This document shows positions 26,874 through 34,867 of a stretch of 64,000 nucleotides of DNA, in pieces. The stretch is from Phycisphaeraceae bacterium (GTDB taxonomy: Bacteria; Planctomycetota; Phycisphaerae; Phycisphaerales; UBA1924). The notes beneath the pieces are model-generated. The model was not told where the DNA came from and did not search any database. It saw nothing but the letters and a program-made list of their open reading frames with translations. The stretch is taken from contig JAHBWV010000001.1 of assembly GCA_019636845.1 (NCBI GenBank), positions 434,001 to 498,000 on the forward strand, read 5' to 3'. The translations under genes and the position numbers were made by a program. How positions within the stretch are numbered: the first letter of the stretch is position 1; every line of letters begins with the position of its first letter.

Positions 26874-26915
26874 TCTGCGGCGATGGGCTTCATTGCCGAG
26901 CGACTCTCGCCCGTC

Positions 26916-28178
26916 TCAATCCACCTTCGCCATGGGCGCGGAGAGCGACAGCATGCGGTCGACCGCCGCGAGAGCTGCCGAGCGGACCTCGGGGTGGACG
27001 CGCACGGCGTTGACGACCTTGGGCTGCCCGCGCTCGGCTCCGTCCTTGGTTCCGTATCCCGCGAGGTGGTCGAGCACCCACAGCAAATGCGGCTGGTCGA
27101 TCCTGAACATCGTGGTGCAGAGGCACTGACAATCGGAGAGGATGCGGGCGTGTACGTCTCGTGAGGCGGCTTCGCGGGCCAGGCGTCCGACGAGGTGGAC
27201 CTCGGTCCCGATCGCCCAGCGCGAGCCCGGCTTCGCGCCCCGGATCGTCTTGATGATGAACTCGGTCGAGCCCGCCAGGTCGGCCTTATCGACGACTTCC
27301 TTGCAGCACTCGGGGTGGACGAGGATCTGCATCGGCTCCTGGCCGGGGGCGAGGGCGTCGTTGGCTTTCCGGATCTCGTCGCAGTGCTCGGGGCGGAAGA
27401 GCTTGTGGACGGAGCAGTGGCCCGCCCAGAGGATGACCCTGGCTCGCGCGATCTGCTCCGGCGAAGAGCCGCCCAGGGGCTCGCCACGCCGGACAAGGCG
27501 CGGGTCATAGAGGCAGGTCTCGGTGGTGACATCGAGGCCGTAGGACGCGGCGGTGTTGCGGCCGAGATGCTGATCGGGGAGGAAGAGGACCTTGATCTCT
27601 TCGCCCTCTGAGGCCGGGATCGTGCCGCCCGCCATGGCCCAGTCGAAGACCTGTCGCGCGTTGCTGCTGGTGCAGCACGCGCCGCCGTTGGCACCCACGA
27701 ACGCCTTCACCGCCGCCGTCGAGTTGACGTAGGTGATGGGGATGATGCGTCCGGGCCACTCGCCGTGGCCGCCTGCCGCGGCGTGCCGGTCGTTGAGCGT
27801 CTTTCGCAGCATCTCCCACGCATCCACCGCGTCCTCATACGCGGCCATGTCGGCCATGGAGCATCCGGCGGACATATCAGGGAGGATGACATCGACGTGC
27901 TCGGGGGTGAGCATGTCGGCGGTCTCGGCCATGAAGTGGACGCCGCAGAAGATGACCCATTTGACGGGGCGTTCCGCGGCGACTCTCGCTGCGAGCTGTG
28001 AGAGCTTGAGGGAGTCGCCCGTGTAGTCCGCGTGGCGGATGATCTCGTCGGTCTGGTAGTGGTGTCCGAGGATGACGAGTGATTCACCGAGCTGGGCGCG
28101 GCGCTCCGTGATGAGGCGTGCCGCCTCATCGGGACTCATCTTGATGTATCGCTCGGGAAGCGAGGGTTGCCAGAGCAC
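26916..28178 (-). CDS. nadA: Quinolinate synthase
   Basis: A 420-residue enzyme that condenses iminoaspartate with dihydroxyacetone phosphate to quinolinate in NAD synthesis, using a [4Fe-4S] cluster. Visible landmarks: LGHHYQTDEIIRHADYTGDS near residue 38, the first cluster Cys in VIFCGVHFMAETADML (Cys78), PDMSAGCSMAD, YVNSTAAVKAF, the second Cys region WAGHCSVHKLF, HPECCKEVV, and the third in LSDCQCLCTTMF. Length matches the long NadA form. No nadB or nadC is adjacent. An intrinsic terminator follows the gene. Confidence 0.95.
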   Translation of the reverse strand: MLWQPSLPERYIKMSPDEAARLITERRAQLGESLVILGHHYQTDEIIRHADYTGDSLKLSQLAARVAAERPVKWVIFCGVHFMAETADMLTPEHVDVILPDMSAGCSMADMAAYEDAVDAWEMLRKTLNDRHAAAGGHGEWPGRIIPITYVNSTAAVKAFVGANGGACCTSSNARQVFDWAMAGGTIPASEGEEIKVLFLPDQHLGRNTAASYGLDVTTETCLYDPRLVRRGEPLGGSSPEQIARARVILWAGHCSVHKLFRPEHCDEIRKANDALAPGQEPMQILVHPECCKEVVDKADLAGSTEFIIKTIRGAKPGSRWAIGTEVHLVGRLAREAASRDVHARILSDCQCLCTTMFRIDQPHLLWVLDHLAGYGTKDGAERGQPKVVNAVRVHPEVRSAALAAVDRMLSLSAPMAKVD

Positions 28179-28247
28179 GCGCGTTCTCCGCCTTCGGGAT
28201 CGTTACAGATCCCGGTATCGGCTGTGATGCCGAATCGTAGGAGGAGG

Positions 28248-28265
28248 CAACGGGCATGCCCGTTG
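28248..28265. repeat. Perfect 18-base palindrome after the PilZ gene
   Basis: CAACGGGCATGCCCGTTG is a perfect palindrome beginning 10 bases past the PilZ stop, in the PilZ-nadA gap. It may act as a terminator or REP-like element; there is no T-tract. Confidence 0.45.
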
Positions 28266-28274
28266 AGGGCCGGG

Positions 28275-28616
28275 TTACGCCGCAACGCGGGCGGGCATCG
28301 GCACCTCGGTGATCCGCTGGATCGCGACGGTCTGCTGCCCGTTGAAGGGGGGGAAGACTCGTGTGACCCGGGCATCGGTCATCGACAGTTCGTCGATGAC
28401 GGCCTGTCCCCGCCACGCGACCCCGATGCGGATCGTGTCGCCGGCGTGCAGTTCCTGGGGCGTGCGAAGCGCGACGAGCAGGCCGCCGAGCGAGACATCA
28501 CGGGTGATGCCGGGGATGGCCCTGCCGGTCTTGGCCTCGATGATCTTGCACGGTGCCTCCACCTTGTGGCGGACGTAGCGCCGGCGATCCTGATTCTGGG
28601 TGATCGAGCGTGTCAT
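28275..28616 (-). CDS. PilZ-domain protein
   Basis: A 113-residue single-domain protein. It has the c-di-GMP-binding arrangement: an N-terminal RRRYVRHKVEAPCKI (RxxxR-type) and, about 20 residues later, TRDVSLGGLLVAL (D/NxSxxG). It would act as a c-di-GMP effector in the cytoplasm. ATG at 28616 follows an AGGAG; a longer version from an upstream ATG is possible. It is divergent from the glycosyltransferase gene, separated by about 210 bases. Confidence 0.82.
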   Translation of the reverse strand: MTRSITQNQDRRRYVRHKVEAPCKIIEAKTGRAIPGITRDVSLGGLLVALRTPQELHAGDTIRIGVAWRGQAVIDELSMTDARVTRVFPPFNGQQTVAIQRITEVPMPARVAA

Positions 28617-28759
28617 CGCGGTGCTCCTGGTCGGGCCGTGGCCCTCATGGTGCATGGACTGCCTGCTCACTCTCACCTCCCGACGGTCGGACGCTTGAGT
28701 TATCGGGGTGCCTGAGGGCGGACTTTGGTCAAACCGCGAAAGTGCCGATAACAGACCTG

Positions 28760-28792
28760 CGGGTGTTTGTGGGCCAGGTCCCAGCACACCCG
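28760..28792 (+). promoter_or_regulatory. Two-part hairpin in the leader of the glycosyltransferase gene
   Basis: CGGGTGT (28760-28766) pairs with ACACCCG (28786-28792), and TGGG (28770-28773) with CCCA (28780-28783) inside it. It lies 36 bases before the ATG, so it could affect translation. It matches no riboswitch I know. Confidence 0.3.
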
Positions 28793-28828
28793 GCTTCTGG
28801 CACCCACTGCCCGAACCCGGAGCCACTT

Positions 28829-29935
28829 ATGTCCGAGCGAACGCGTCCGGAACTCTCGATCCTCATCCCGACGCGCGGGCGCCCTGACAAACTCAGGGCC
28901 TGCATCGGCGGCCTGGTCTCTCAGGATGCCCCCCCGGGCACGTTCGAGATTCTCATAGGCGTCGACGGCCCCACGTCGGGTGAGGCCGAGGCCGTGGACG
29001 AGGCGATCGGGCTTCGGGCGTCGAGCCACACGTTGCCTCGGGTGGCGTGCCGCGTCTTTGAGCTCCCTCACGCCGGCCCGGCCGCGACACGCAACGCCCT
29101 GCTGGCCCACGCGCGAGGTGGGCATCTGCTGCTCCTGAACGACGATGTCATCCCTGACCCCGCGTGCGTCCGAACTCACCTTGAGACGCAGCGCGAGCTC
29201 ATTGCTTCGGGCAGAACGGCGATGGTCCTTGGGGCTGCTCCGTGGAAGATCCACGAGCCGGACCGTCTTTTCGACCGGATGATCCGTGAGACGTCGATGG
29301 TGTTTTTCTATGACCAGATGACGGGTCCTGCCGCGGCTGATCCCGGCCATGACTGGGGATTCCGGCACGCGTGGACGCTGAACCTCTCGATGCCTACCGG
29401 CGCGCTCCGGGATGCTGGCGGGTTCGATGCCTCGTTCCCTTCGGCCTGCTACGAGGACATCGAGTGCGCCTGGCGGATCTGCCGCCGGTTCCGTGCGCCG
29501 GTGCTCTACAGACCCGGCGCGGTTGTGGTCCACGACCATCGTTATGAGCCGCTTGACTATCTTGCGCGCGAGCTTCGTCTCGGCTACGACGCGCATCTGC
29601 TGGCCCACTGCGCGGCCGAGTGCGCAATGGAGATCTTTCGGCGTGATGTGGCCTCGACGGAGGAGATCGCCCGCTGTGCTGCCGAGGTCGAGCGGGACGC
29701 CCCGCACGCCCGAGGGCTGGCCCGGTCGTTCCTCGCGCTGGCCGATGCCCCGGCGGGGCTGGTCCGCGAGCGTTCCACGCCGACAAGCGGGGTCGGGGCC
29801 GTGTATCAGCACCATCTGCCGCTCAAACGGTGGCTCTGGAAGGTGGGGCTGCTCTCTGCGGCGGAGGAGCGGCCGTTCGAGACGCTGGACGCCGGGGAGC
29901 TGTTGGGCATCCGGCGGGTGACGATGGCGGCGTAA
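28829..29935 (+). CDS. Family 2 glycosyltransferase
   Basis: A 368-residue GT-A fold enzyme. It starts RPELSILIPTRGRPDKLRAC, followed by EILIGVDGP, the LLLNDDVIPDP motif (DxD-type metal site), and later FDASFPSACYEDIECAWRIC, where the ED pair corresponds to the catalytic region. It has no signal peptide or clear membrane segment. It probably adds a sugar to a surface glycan; donor and acceptor cannot be told. ATG at 28829 is the first start consistent with the domain beginning. Confidence 0.85.
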   Translation: MSERTRPELSILIPTRGRPDKLRACIGGLVSQDAPPGTFEILIGVDGPTSGEAEAVDEAIGLRASSHTLPRVACRVFELPHAGPAATRNALLAHARGGHLLLLNDDVIPDPACVRTHLETQRELIASGRTAMVLGAAPWKIHEPDRLFDRMIRETSMVFFYDQMTGPAAADPGHDWGFRHAWTLNLSMPTGALRDAGGFDASFPSACYEDIECAWRICRRFRAPVLYRPGAVVVHDHRYEPLDYLARELRLGYDAHLLAHCAAECAMEIFRRDVASTEEIARCAAEVERDAPHARGLARSFLALADAPAGLVRERSTPTSGVGAVYQHHLPLKRWLWKVGLLSAAEERPFETLDAGELLGIRRVTMAA

Positions 29936-29982
29936 GCGGTTTCGATGGCGTCGGCGCGTCGGCGGATCTACGCTTGGTGCCT

Positions 29983-30237
29983 ATGTCACTCTCACTCGAC
30001 ACGTTCCAGCAAGGCCAGCGCGTCCGCGTGACGCAGCAGGTTCCGCGCCAACTCGGCACGCACACGATCACGGTCGAGGGCGTGGTGCAGCGTTTCGGCC
30101 AGGCGACGACCGGCTCTTGGTTTGCGCACAGCAAGGACAAGAAACTCTGGCTCGACCGGCTTGAACTGAAGAAGGACGATGGTGAGATCGTGGTCGTGAA
30201 CCTCGATCGGTACAGCCGCGTGGAAGTGGTGTCCTGA
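29983..30237 (+). CDS. Small protein of unknown function, full-length copy
   Basis: An 84-residue cytoplasmic protein (MSLSLDTFQQGQRVRVTQQV...). It looks like a small beta-barrel, with VVQRFGQATTGSWFAHSKDK and DDGEIVVVNLDRYSRVEVV. I do not know a named family, but the fold reads like an SH3-type nucleic-acid or protein-binding barrel. Its last 158 bases (30080-30237) are repeated at 32355-32512 with about 95% identity, flanking the tail-fibre-like gene. Confidence 0.7.
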   Translation: MSLSLDTFQQGQRVRVTQQVPRQLGTHTITVEGVVQRFGQATTGSWFAHSKDKKLWLDRLELKKDDGEIVVVNLDRYSRVEVVS

Positions 30238-30470
30238 GCAAGGCGCGAGCGTTCAAGGCGCGTTTCTTGGCTCCCTCGGCTCACATGAGCTTCTCCTGCG
30301 TTGCAGTGGTTATCACACCGGCCAACTCCAGGATGCCGCCGGGCTTCTACCAGGTCGTACCGAATAGACGGTGAACACCTGCTGCGAGCGGCCGATATTG
30401 GGTCTTGGAGGAATCGCGCGATTCACTTACAGTGCAAGAACGCGCAACCCATGACGCGATGGAGGTACCG

Positions 30471-32336
30471 ATGTGCCGACGATTCTGCATACTCTGGATG
30501 GTCTCAATGGCGTACGTGTTCGCCGCTGCGGTGGCCGCGGCCCAGCCGGTCGGCAACGGCTTCACCTACCAGGGCGAGCTCCGCAACGCCGGCATCGTCG
30601 CCAACGGCACGTATGACCTCAGATTCCGACTCTATGACGCGCTCGCCGCAGGAACACAGGTCGGAACCTCGCTCTGCGTTGACAACGTCCCCGTCGCCGA
30701 CGGCAAGTTCACCGTCGAGCTCGACTTCGGAGCCGTCTTCGCCGGCTCCACCCGTTACCTCGAGATCGATGTCAGGCAGGACAGCGGCCTGGGGTGCGGG
30801 AGCGGCACGGGATTCGTCACACTCGCACCGCGCCAGCGGATCGCGACGACACCCTACGCCGCCTACGCGCTCACCGCCGCCAACGCGACCAACGCCACGA
30901 ACGCCGCCAGCGCCACGACCGCGTTGAGCGCGGGCAACTCGACCAATCTCAACGGACAGCCCGCGAGCTTCTACACCAACGCCACCAACCTCACGGCGGG
31001 CACGCTCCCTGATGCGCGACTGAGTTCCAATGTCACCACCCTCAGCGGCACGCAGACCTTCAGCGGCATCAAGTCGTTCTCCTCCTCTCCATCCTTCACC
31101 GCACCGGGCGCACCGTTCAATGTGACCAGCACCAGCAAGGTCACCAACCTCAACGCCGACCTGCTGGATGGGCTGGACAGCAGCGCGTTCGCCGCGGCCT
31201 CGCACGCCCACGATGCGGGCGCGATCGTCAGCGGCACCCTGTCCGACGCGCGGATCCCTTCCACGATTCCGCGCCTCGGAACACTCAACACCTTCACCGC
31301 GGCCAACATCTTCAACGCCTTTGCTGGTGTGAACCGCTCCTCGCCCCTGACGAGCAATGAGGTCTTCGGCCTCCAGAACGCCAGCGGAGGCACCGGCTAC
31401 GCTGGCATGTACATCAGCAGCACCGACGCCGCGGGCGGACGACCCTTCTACGGCTACAGCGTCAATTCTCAGACCGCGTGGACATACGTCGAGCCGGGCG
31501 GCCAGTGGCGTGTGCACAACGGCGGGGATCGGCTGGCGATCAGCCGCACAACCGGAGATGTCGGCATCGGCACCACGAGCCCCGGCGCACGACTCGAAGT
31601 CTCTGCCGCAGACGCTGCCATGCGCATCCGCAACATAAACGATGTTGGTGGCGGCTTTGTGCAGAACACCTTCTCCACGCTGCAACTCGGCCTGTACAAC
31701 CCGACGGCGTCGGCATGGGGCGCGGTCCCGGCGGGCTCGCAGCGATCGATGCTCGGCGTGCAGAACACCGGACGCGTCGGCACACTCACCAACACCTTCG
31801 GCTCACCCGTGTGGCGTAACACGATCGACGACGGAGCGGGAAACGCGGCATTCGCCGGCTCGGTCACGTCGTCGGGCGGCTTCGTCTACGCCACGCCGCA
31901 GGTCCGGACGCTCAACATCCAGCCAGAGGACTTTCGAGCGTTCAGCACCAGCACACCCGGCAACTTCGGTGGCGGTCCGTTGTTCCTCGCCCAACTCGAT
32001 GCCAGCGTCGCATACGGCGTGATGCACGCCGCGCTCCCGCTCCCTCAGGGAGCGCAGATCACAGGCGTGCAGTGCAGCATGCAGGGTGGCACCGGGGGCC
32101 CCGTGGTCGTCGAGATCCGCAGGAGAGAGATTGCCAATAGCAACGAGTCAATCATGGCCTCCGGATCGAGCGCGAGCATGTCGGGGGAATACGCCAACCT
32201 CACACTCTTCGGAGCCAACACGCCCATCGATCACACGACATACGTCTACCGTTTCTACGCCATCTGCAACGACTGGACGACAAGCTCATGGGTCCGCATG
32301 GTCAGGATCACCTACACCGTCCCCGCGCCGGATTGA
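30471..32336 (+). CDS. Secreted tail-fibre-like protein
   Basis: A 621-residue protein with a signal peptide (CILWMVSMAYVFAAAVAAAQ). After it comes an N-terminal beta domain (FTYQGELRNAGIVANGTYDL, RQRIATTPYAAYAL), an Asn/Ala/Thr repeat (NATNATNAAS), collagen/fibre-like repeats (LNADLLDGLDSSAF, AGAIVSGTLSDARIP) and GDVGIGTTSPGARLEVSA, a motif common in phage tail fibres and planctomycete fibre-like proteins. No S74 chaperone domain is seen at the C-terminus. GGAGG precedes ATG 30471. The whole gene lies between two 158-base direct repeats. Confidence 0.75.
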   Translation: MCRRFCILWMVSMAYVFAAAVAAAQPVGNGFTYQGELRNAGIVANGTYDLRFRLYDALAAGTQVGTSLCVDNVPVADGKFTVELDFGAVFAGSTRYLEIDVRQDSGLGCGSGTGFVTLAPRQRIATTPYAAYALTAANATNATNAASATTALSAGNSTNLNGQPASFYTNATNLTAGTLPDARLSSNVTTLSGTQTFSGIKSFSSSPSFTAPGAPFNVTSTSKVTNLNADLLDGLDSSAFAAASHAHDAGAIVSGTLSDARIPSTIPRLGTLNTFTAANIFNAFAGVNRSSPLTSNEVFGLQNASGGTGYAGMYISSTDAAGGRPFYGYSVNSQTAWTYVEPGGQWRVHNGGDRLAISRTTGDVGIGTTSPGARLEVSAADAAMRIRNINDVGGGFVQNTFSTLQLGLYNPTASAWGAVPAGSQRSMLGVQNTGRVGTLTNTFGSPVWRNTIDDGAGNAAFAGSVTSSGGFVYATPQVRTLNIQPEDFRAFSTSTPGNFGGGPLFLAQLDASVAYGVMHAALPLPQGAQITGVQCSMQGGTGGPVVVEIRRREIANSNESIMASGSSASMSGEYANLTLFGANTPIDHTTYVYRFYAICNDWTTSSWVRMVRITYTVPAPD

Positions 32337-32354
32337 CTGTTGGCACTGTGGAGA

Positions 32355-32512
32355 GCGTGGTGCAGCGTTTCGGCCAGGCAACGACCGGCTCTTGGTTTGC
32401 GCACAGCAAGGACAAGAAGCTCTGGCTCGACCGGCTTGAACTGAAGAAGGACGATGGCGAGATCGTGGTCGTGAACCTCGATCGGTACAGCCGCGTGGAG
32501 ATCGTGGGCTGA
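32355..32512 (+). pseudogene. 5'-truncated duplicate of the 84-residue gene
   Basis: This segment matches 30080-30237 with eight differences in 158 bases and encodes the same C-terminal 52 residues, with most changes silent. The first 30 or so codons are missing. It is not strictly dead: the frame is open from a TTG at 32333 or an ATG at 32288 overlapping the upstream gene, so a chimeric 60-75 residue protein could be made. Confidence 0.7.
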
Positions 32513-32583
32513 GCCGGTTCGGTTTCGCCGGCTTGAATGCTCAGGTTCGACGGGTGTGAAGGCACTCTGCGGAATGGGGCGGA

Positions 32584-32940
32584 TCAGACCGACGCGGCCT
32601 TGACGCCCTTGGACGACATCGACTTGCCGGCGGCGGTGACTTCGACCATCGGGGGCTCTCCCTCGAGCCGGTCGCGCATGAGCCGCCCGCCCTTGAACTT
32701 GACGCTCCGCTTCGGGGGAACGCTGACGCGTTGGAGGGTCTTGGGGTTCTGGGCCGTGCGTGCGGCACGGGACTTGACCTCGAAGACGCCGAAGTCACGG
32801 AACTCGAGGCGATTTCCCGCCGCCAGCTCGTCCGTGATCTGGTCGAGGAACATCTGCACGACGTCCTTGACGGTGGAGCGGCGAACGCCGGACTTCTCGG
32901 AGATCCGGTCGATGAGATCTTTTTTCGTGATCGTGGCCAT
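32584..32940 (-). CDS. HU/IHF-family DNA-binding protein
   Basis: A 118-residue nucleoid protein. It starts TITKKDLIDRISEKSGVRRS and has the conserved GNRLEFRDFGVFEVKSRAAR followed by NPKTLQRVSVPPKRSVKFK. The core is about 95 residues. A 20-residue C-terminal tail (EVTAAGKSMSSKGVKAASV) is extra relative to E. coli HU. It binds and bends DNA as a dimer. ATG at 32940 gives the standard N-terminus. Confidence 0.92.
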   Translation of the reverse strand: MATITKKDLIDRISEKSGVRRSTVKDVVQMFLDQITDELAAGNRLEFRDFGVFEVKSRAARTAQNPKTLQRVSVPPKRSVKFKGGRLMRDRLEGEPPMVEVTAAGKSMSSKGVKAASV

Positions 32941-33299
32941 GCCAGAGGATCCCGTGACAGGGGGTGCAAGGAGCCCGACGATTCGATCGGCCGGCGACGA
33001 TGTTGCTCCGCTGGACCCAACTCTGGATCCAACCGGGGCTGGCGGCGATCCGTGCCTGCCCATCAACCCGACCGAGTGGTGAGAACGACCCACGCGGGTC
33101 CGGCGCGTCCTCCGCTGCCGGACCGAGCAAGTATCGCACACTTGCAAGTGCCGGTCAACGCCAAACTTGGGACTGATCGACCTGTAGAAAAACCGTGCAT
33201 ATCCGGTGAGACGGGCTTGACACAGGGGTGCATGGCCGGTCCGAAAAGAAGGTCAAGCGGGTGAAGCGGTCCGGTGTGGAGGCGTGTGGGGGTGAAGGT

Positions 33300-34184
33300 T
33301 CAGAAGCGGATGAGGACGCCGCCGAAGAGGCCGGCCATGCCGCCTTTCCAGCGGAATTTCTCCTCATCGTCTCCGTCTTCGAGGGTGAAGGCGAGTTGCT
33401 GGTATCCGATCTGCAGGCCGACATTCTCGATGGGCCTCCAGTGGAATCCTGCGACGATGTCCCACGAGAACGAGGTGTTGTCGCCGGGCATGTAGCCGAA
33501 GGCGGTTGTGACGTCGAAGCCGAAGCGTTCCCAGATCGCGAACTCGACGCGAGCACCGAGCACGGGCTGTGCCCAGAGGTTGTCTTCGCTCTGTGAGTCG
33601 GTGGGCGTTGAGACCTTGAGATCGACATCGAAGAGGCGGATGCCGCCGAGGATGTCGATGCCGACCGCGCCGCCGATGACGCCTTTGGAGTTGCGATCGG
33701 TCTGGTCCTGGAAGACGCGATACGAGCCCACGGCTTCCAGCGTCCAGAAATCCAGCGACGATTCGAGCCGGTCTCCCGAGGCGATCGAGAGGTTGCCGAA
33801 CTGGAACGAGGAGTCGGCGACTGCGGAGCGATCGTCGAGCGAGTAGGCGAACCCGGAGAGAGAGATGCGCCACTTGTCGCGCCGGAAGTGGATCTCCGCG
33901 TAGGGCGCGAGGCGTGTGTCGTCGAGGTTGAGGTCATCGACCTTGACCTCTTTCGTGTTCATGCTGGAGCGGTTGGGGAGTTTGAGGTCGCCGGCCGGGG
34001 CGATGTAGTGGACCGAGGGCTCGAACTGCAGGGTCCAGCCGCTCATCATCGGGGCTTCTCGTGTTGACATGGGGAGGGCTGCGCTCGCCGGAGCCGCATC
34101 CTGCGCAGAGGCGACGCCGACGGTGAGCGAGCCGGCCAGTACGGCGAGCGCGGCGATGAAGGGCTGCGTGGCGGGGCGATGCAT
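33300..34184 (-). CDS. Exported outer-membrane-type beta-barrel protein
   Basis: A 294-residue protein with a signal peptide (FIAALAVLAGSLTVGVASAQ). The mature part shows alternating strands ending in aromatic residues (WRISLSGFAYSL, FDVTTAFGYMPGD, WDIVAGFHWRP, GLQIGYQQLAFTLEDGD) and finishes GLFGGVLIRF with a terminal Phe, the usual end of an outer-membrane barrel. Function unknown. ATG at 34184 is used; MEYP from ATG 34196 is an equal alternative. Confidence 0.75.
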   Translation of the reverse strand: MHRPATQPFIAALAVLAGSLTVGVASAQDAAPASAALPMSTREAPMMSGWTLQFEPSVHYIAPAGDLKLPNRSSMNTKEVKVDDLNLDDTRLAPYAEIHFRRDKWRISLSGFAYSLDDRSAVADSSFQFGNLSIASGDRLESSLDFWTLEAVGSYRVFQDQTDRNSKGVIGGAVGIDILGGIRLFDVDLKVSTPTDSQSEDNLWAQPVLGARVEFAIWERFGFDVTTAFGYMPGDNTSFSWDIVAGFHWRPIENVGLQIGYQQLAFTLEDGDDEEKFRWKGGMAGLFGGVLIRF

Positions 34185-34296
34185 GGGATACTCCATCTGG
34201 CGGGCGGGCGTTTCGATGAGACGGACTAGCGGGGCAGAGGGACTGGGCATCGGCCGGGGCCGAGCGGTGCAAGGATAAGGTGCGAGAGGAGCCCGT

Positions 34297-34767
34297 GTGG
34301 CCGAGCAACGAGAAGAGATTGAGCATCGAGCCGCGCCCGGCGCACTCCGCCTCGGGGGCGTGGATGTCGCGCCGAGCGCGCTGCGGTTCAGCTTTGTGGC
34401 CAGTTCGGGGCCGGGCGGGCAGAACGTCAACAAGCGAAGGACGCGGGCGGAGCTGCGGGTGTGGGTGAAGGACCTGGGGCTGGATCCGGCGGCTGCCGAG
34501 CGGCTGGCGGTGATGTCCGGGCCGATGGGCGCGGGGCTGGTGACGGAGGCGGGTGAGTTGATCATCGAGTGCGATGAGCATCGCTCGCAGGGAAGGAACA
34601 AGGACGAGGCGCTGGAGCGGTTGGAGCGGCTGATCCGCGCGGCGGTCGCGAGGCCGAAGGTGCGGAAGCCGACCAAGCCGAGCAAGGGGGCCAAGCGCCG
34701 GCGGCTGGAGGACAAGAAGCAGCGGGGGGCGATCAAGAAGCGCAGGCAGAGCGGTGGGGAGGAGTAG
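34297..34767 (+). CDS. arfB: ArfB/YaeJ-like peptidyl-tRNA hydrolase (ribosome rescue)
   Basis: A 156-residue release-factor-like protein. It contains the GGQ loop in FVASSGPGGQNVNKRRTRAE, the catalytic motif that hydrolyses peptidyl-tRNA, and a Lys/Arg-rich C-terminal tail (KPTKPSKGAKRRRLEDKKQR) that in ArfB enters the empty mRNA channel. It lacks stop-codon recognition domains, so it should rescue stalled ribosomes. GTG at 34297 follows AGGAG at a suitable distance. A decayed copy of the last 43 codons is at 36181-36309. Confidence 0.88.
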   Translation: MAEQREEIEHRAAPGALRLGGVDVAPSALRFSFVASSGPGGQNVNKRRTRAELRVWVKDLGLDPAAAERLAVMSGPMGAGLVTEAGELIIECDEHRSQGRNKDEALERLERLIRAAVARPKVRKPTKPSKGAKRRRLEDKKQRGAIKKRRQSGGEE

Positions 34768-34867
34768 GGCGGGGCGCGCAGGGAGGAGTCCGCACTGAGG
34801 GCGCAGCAAGAACGCGCCCGCGAGGCGGGTTTGGTGTGCTGGATTGAGCGTGAGGTGCAGCGGCGAG

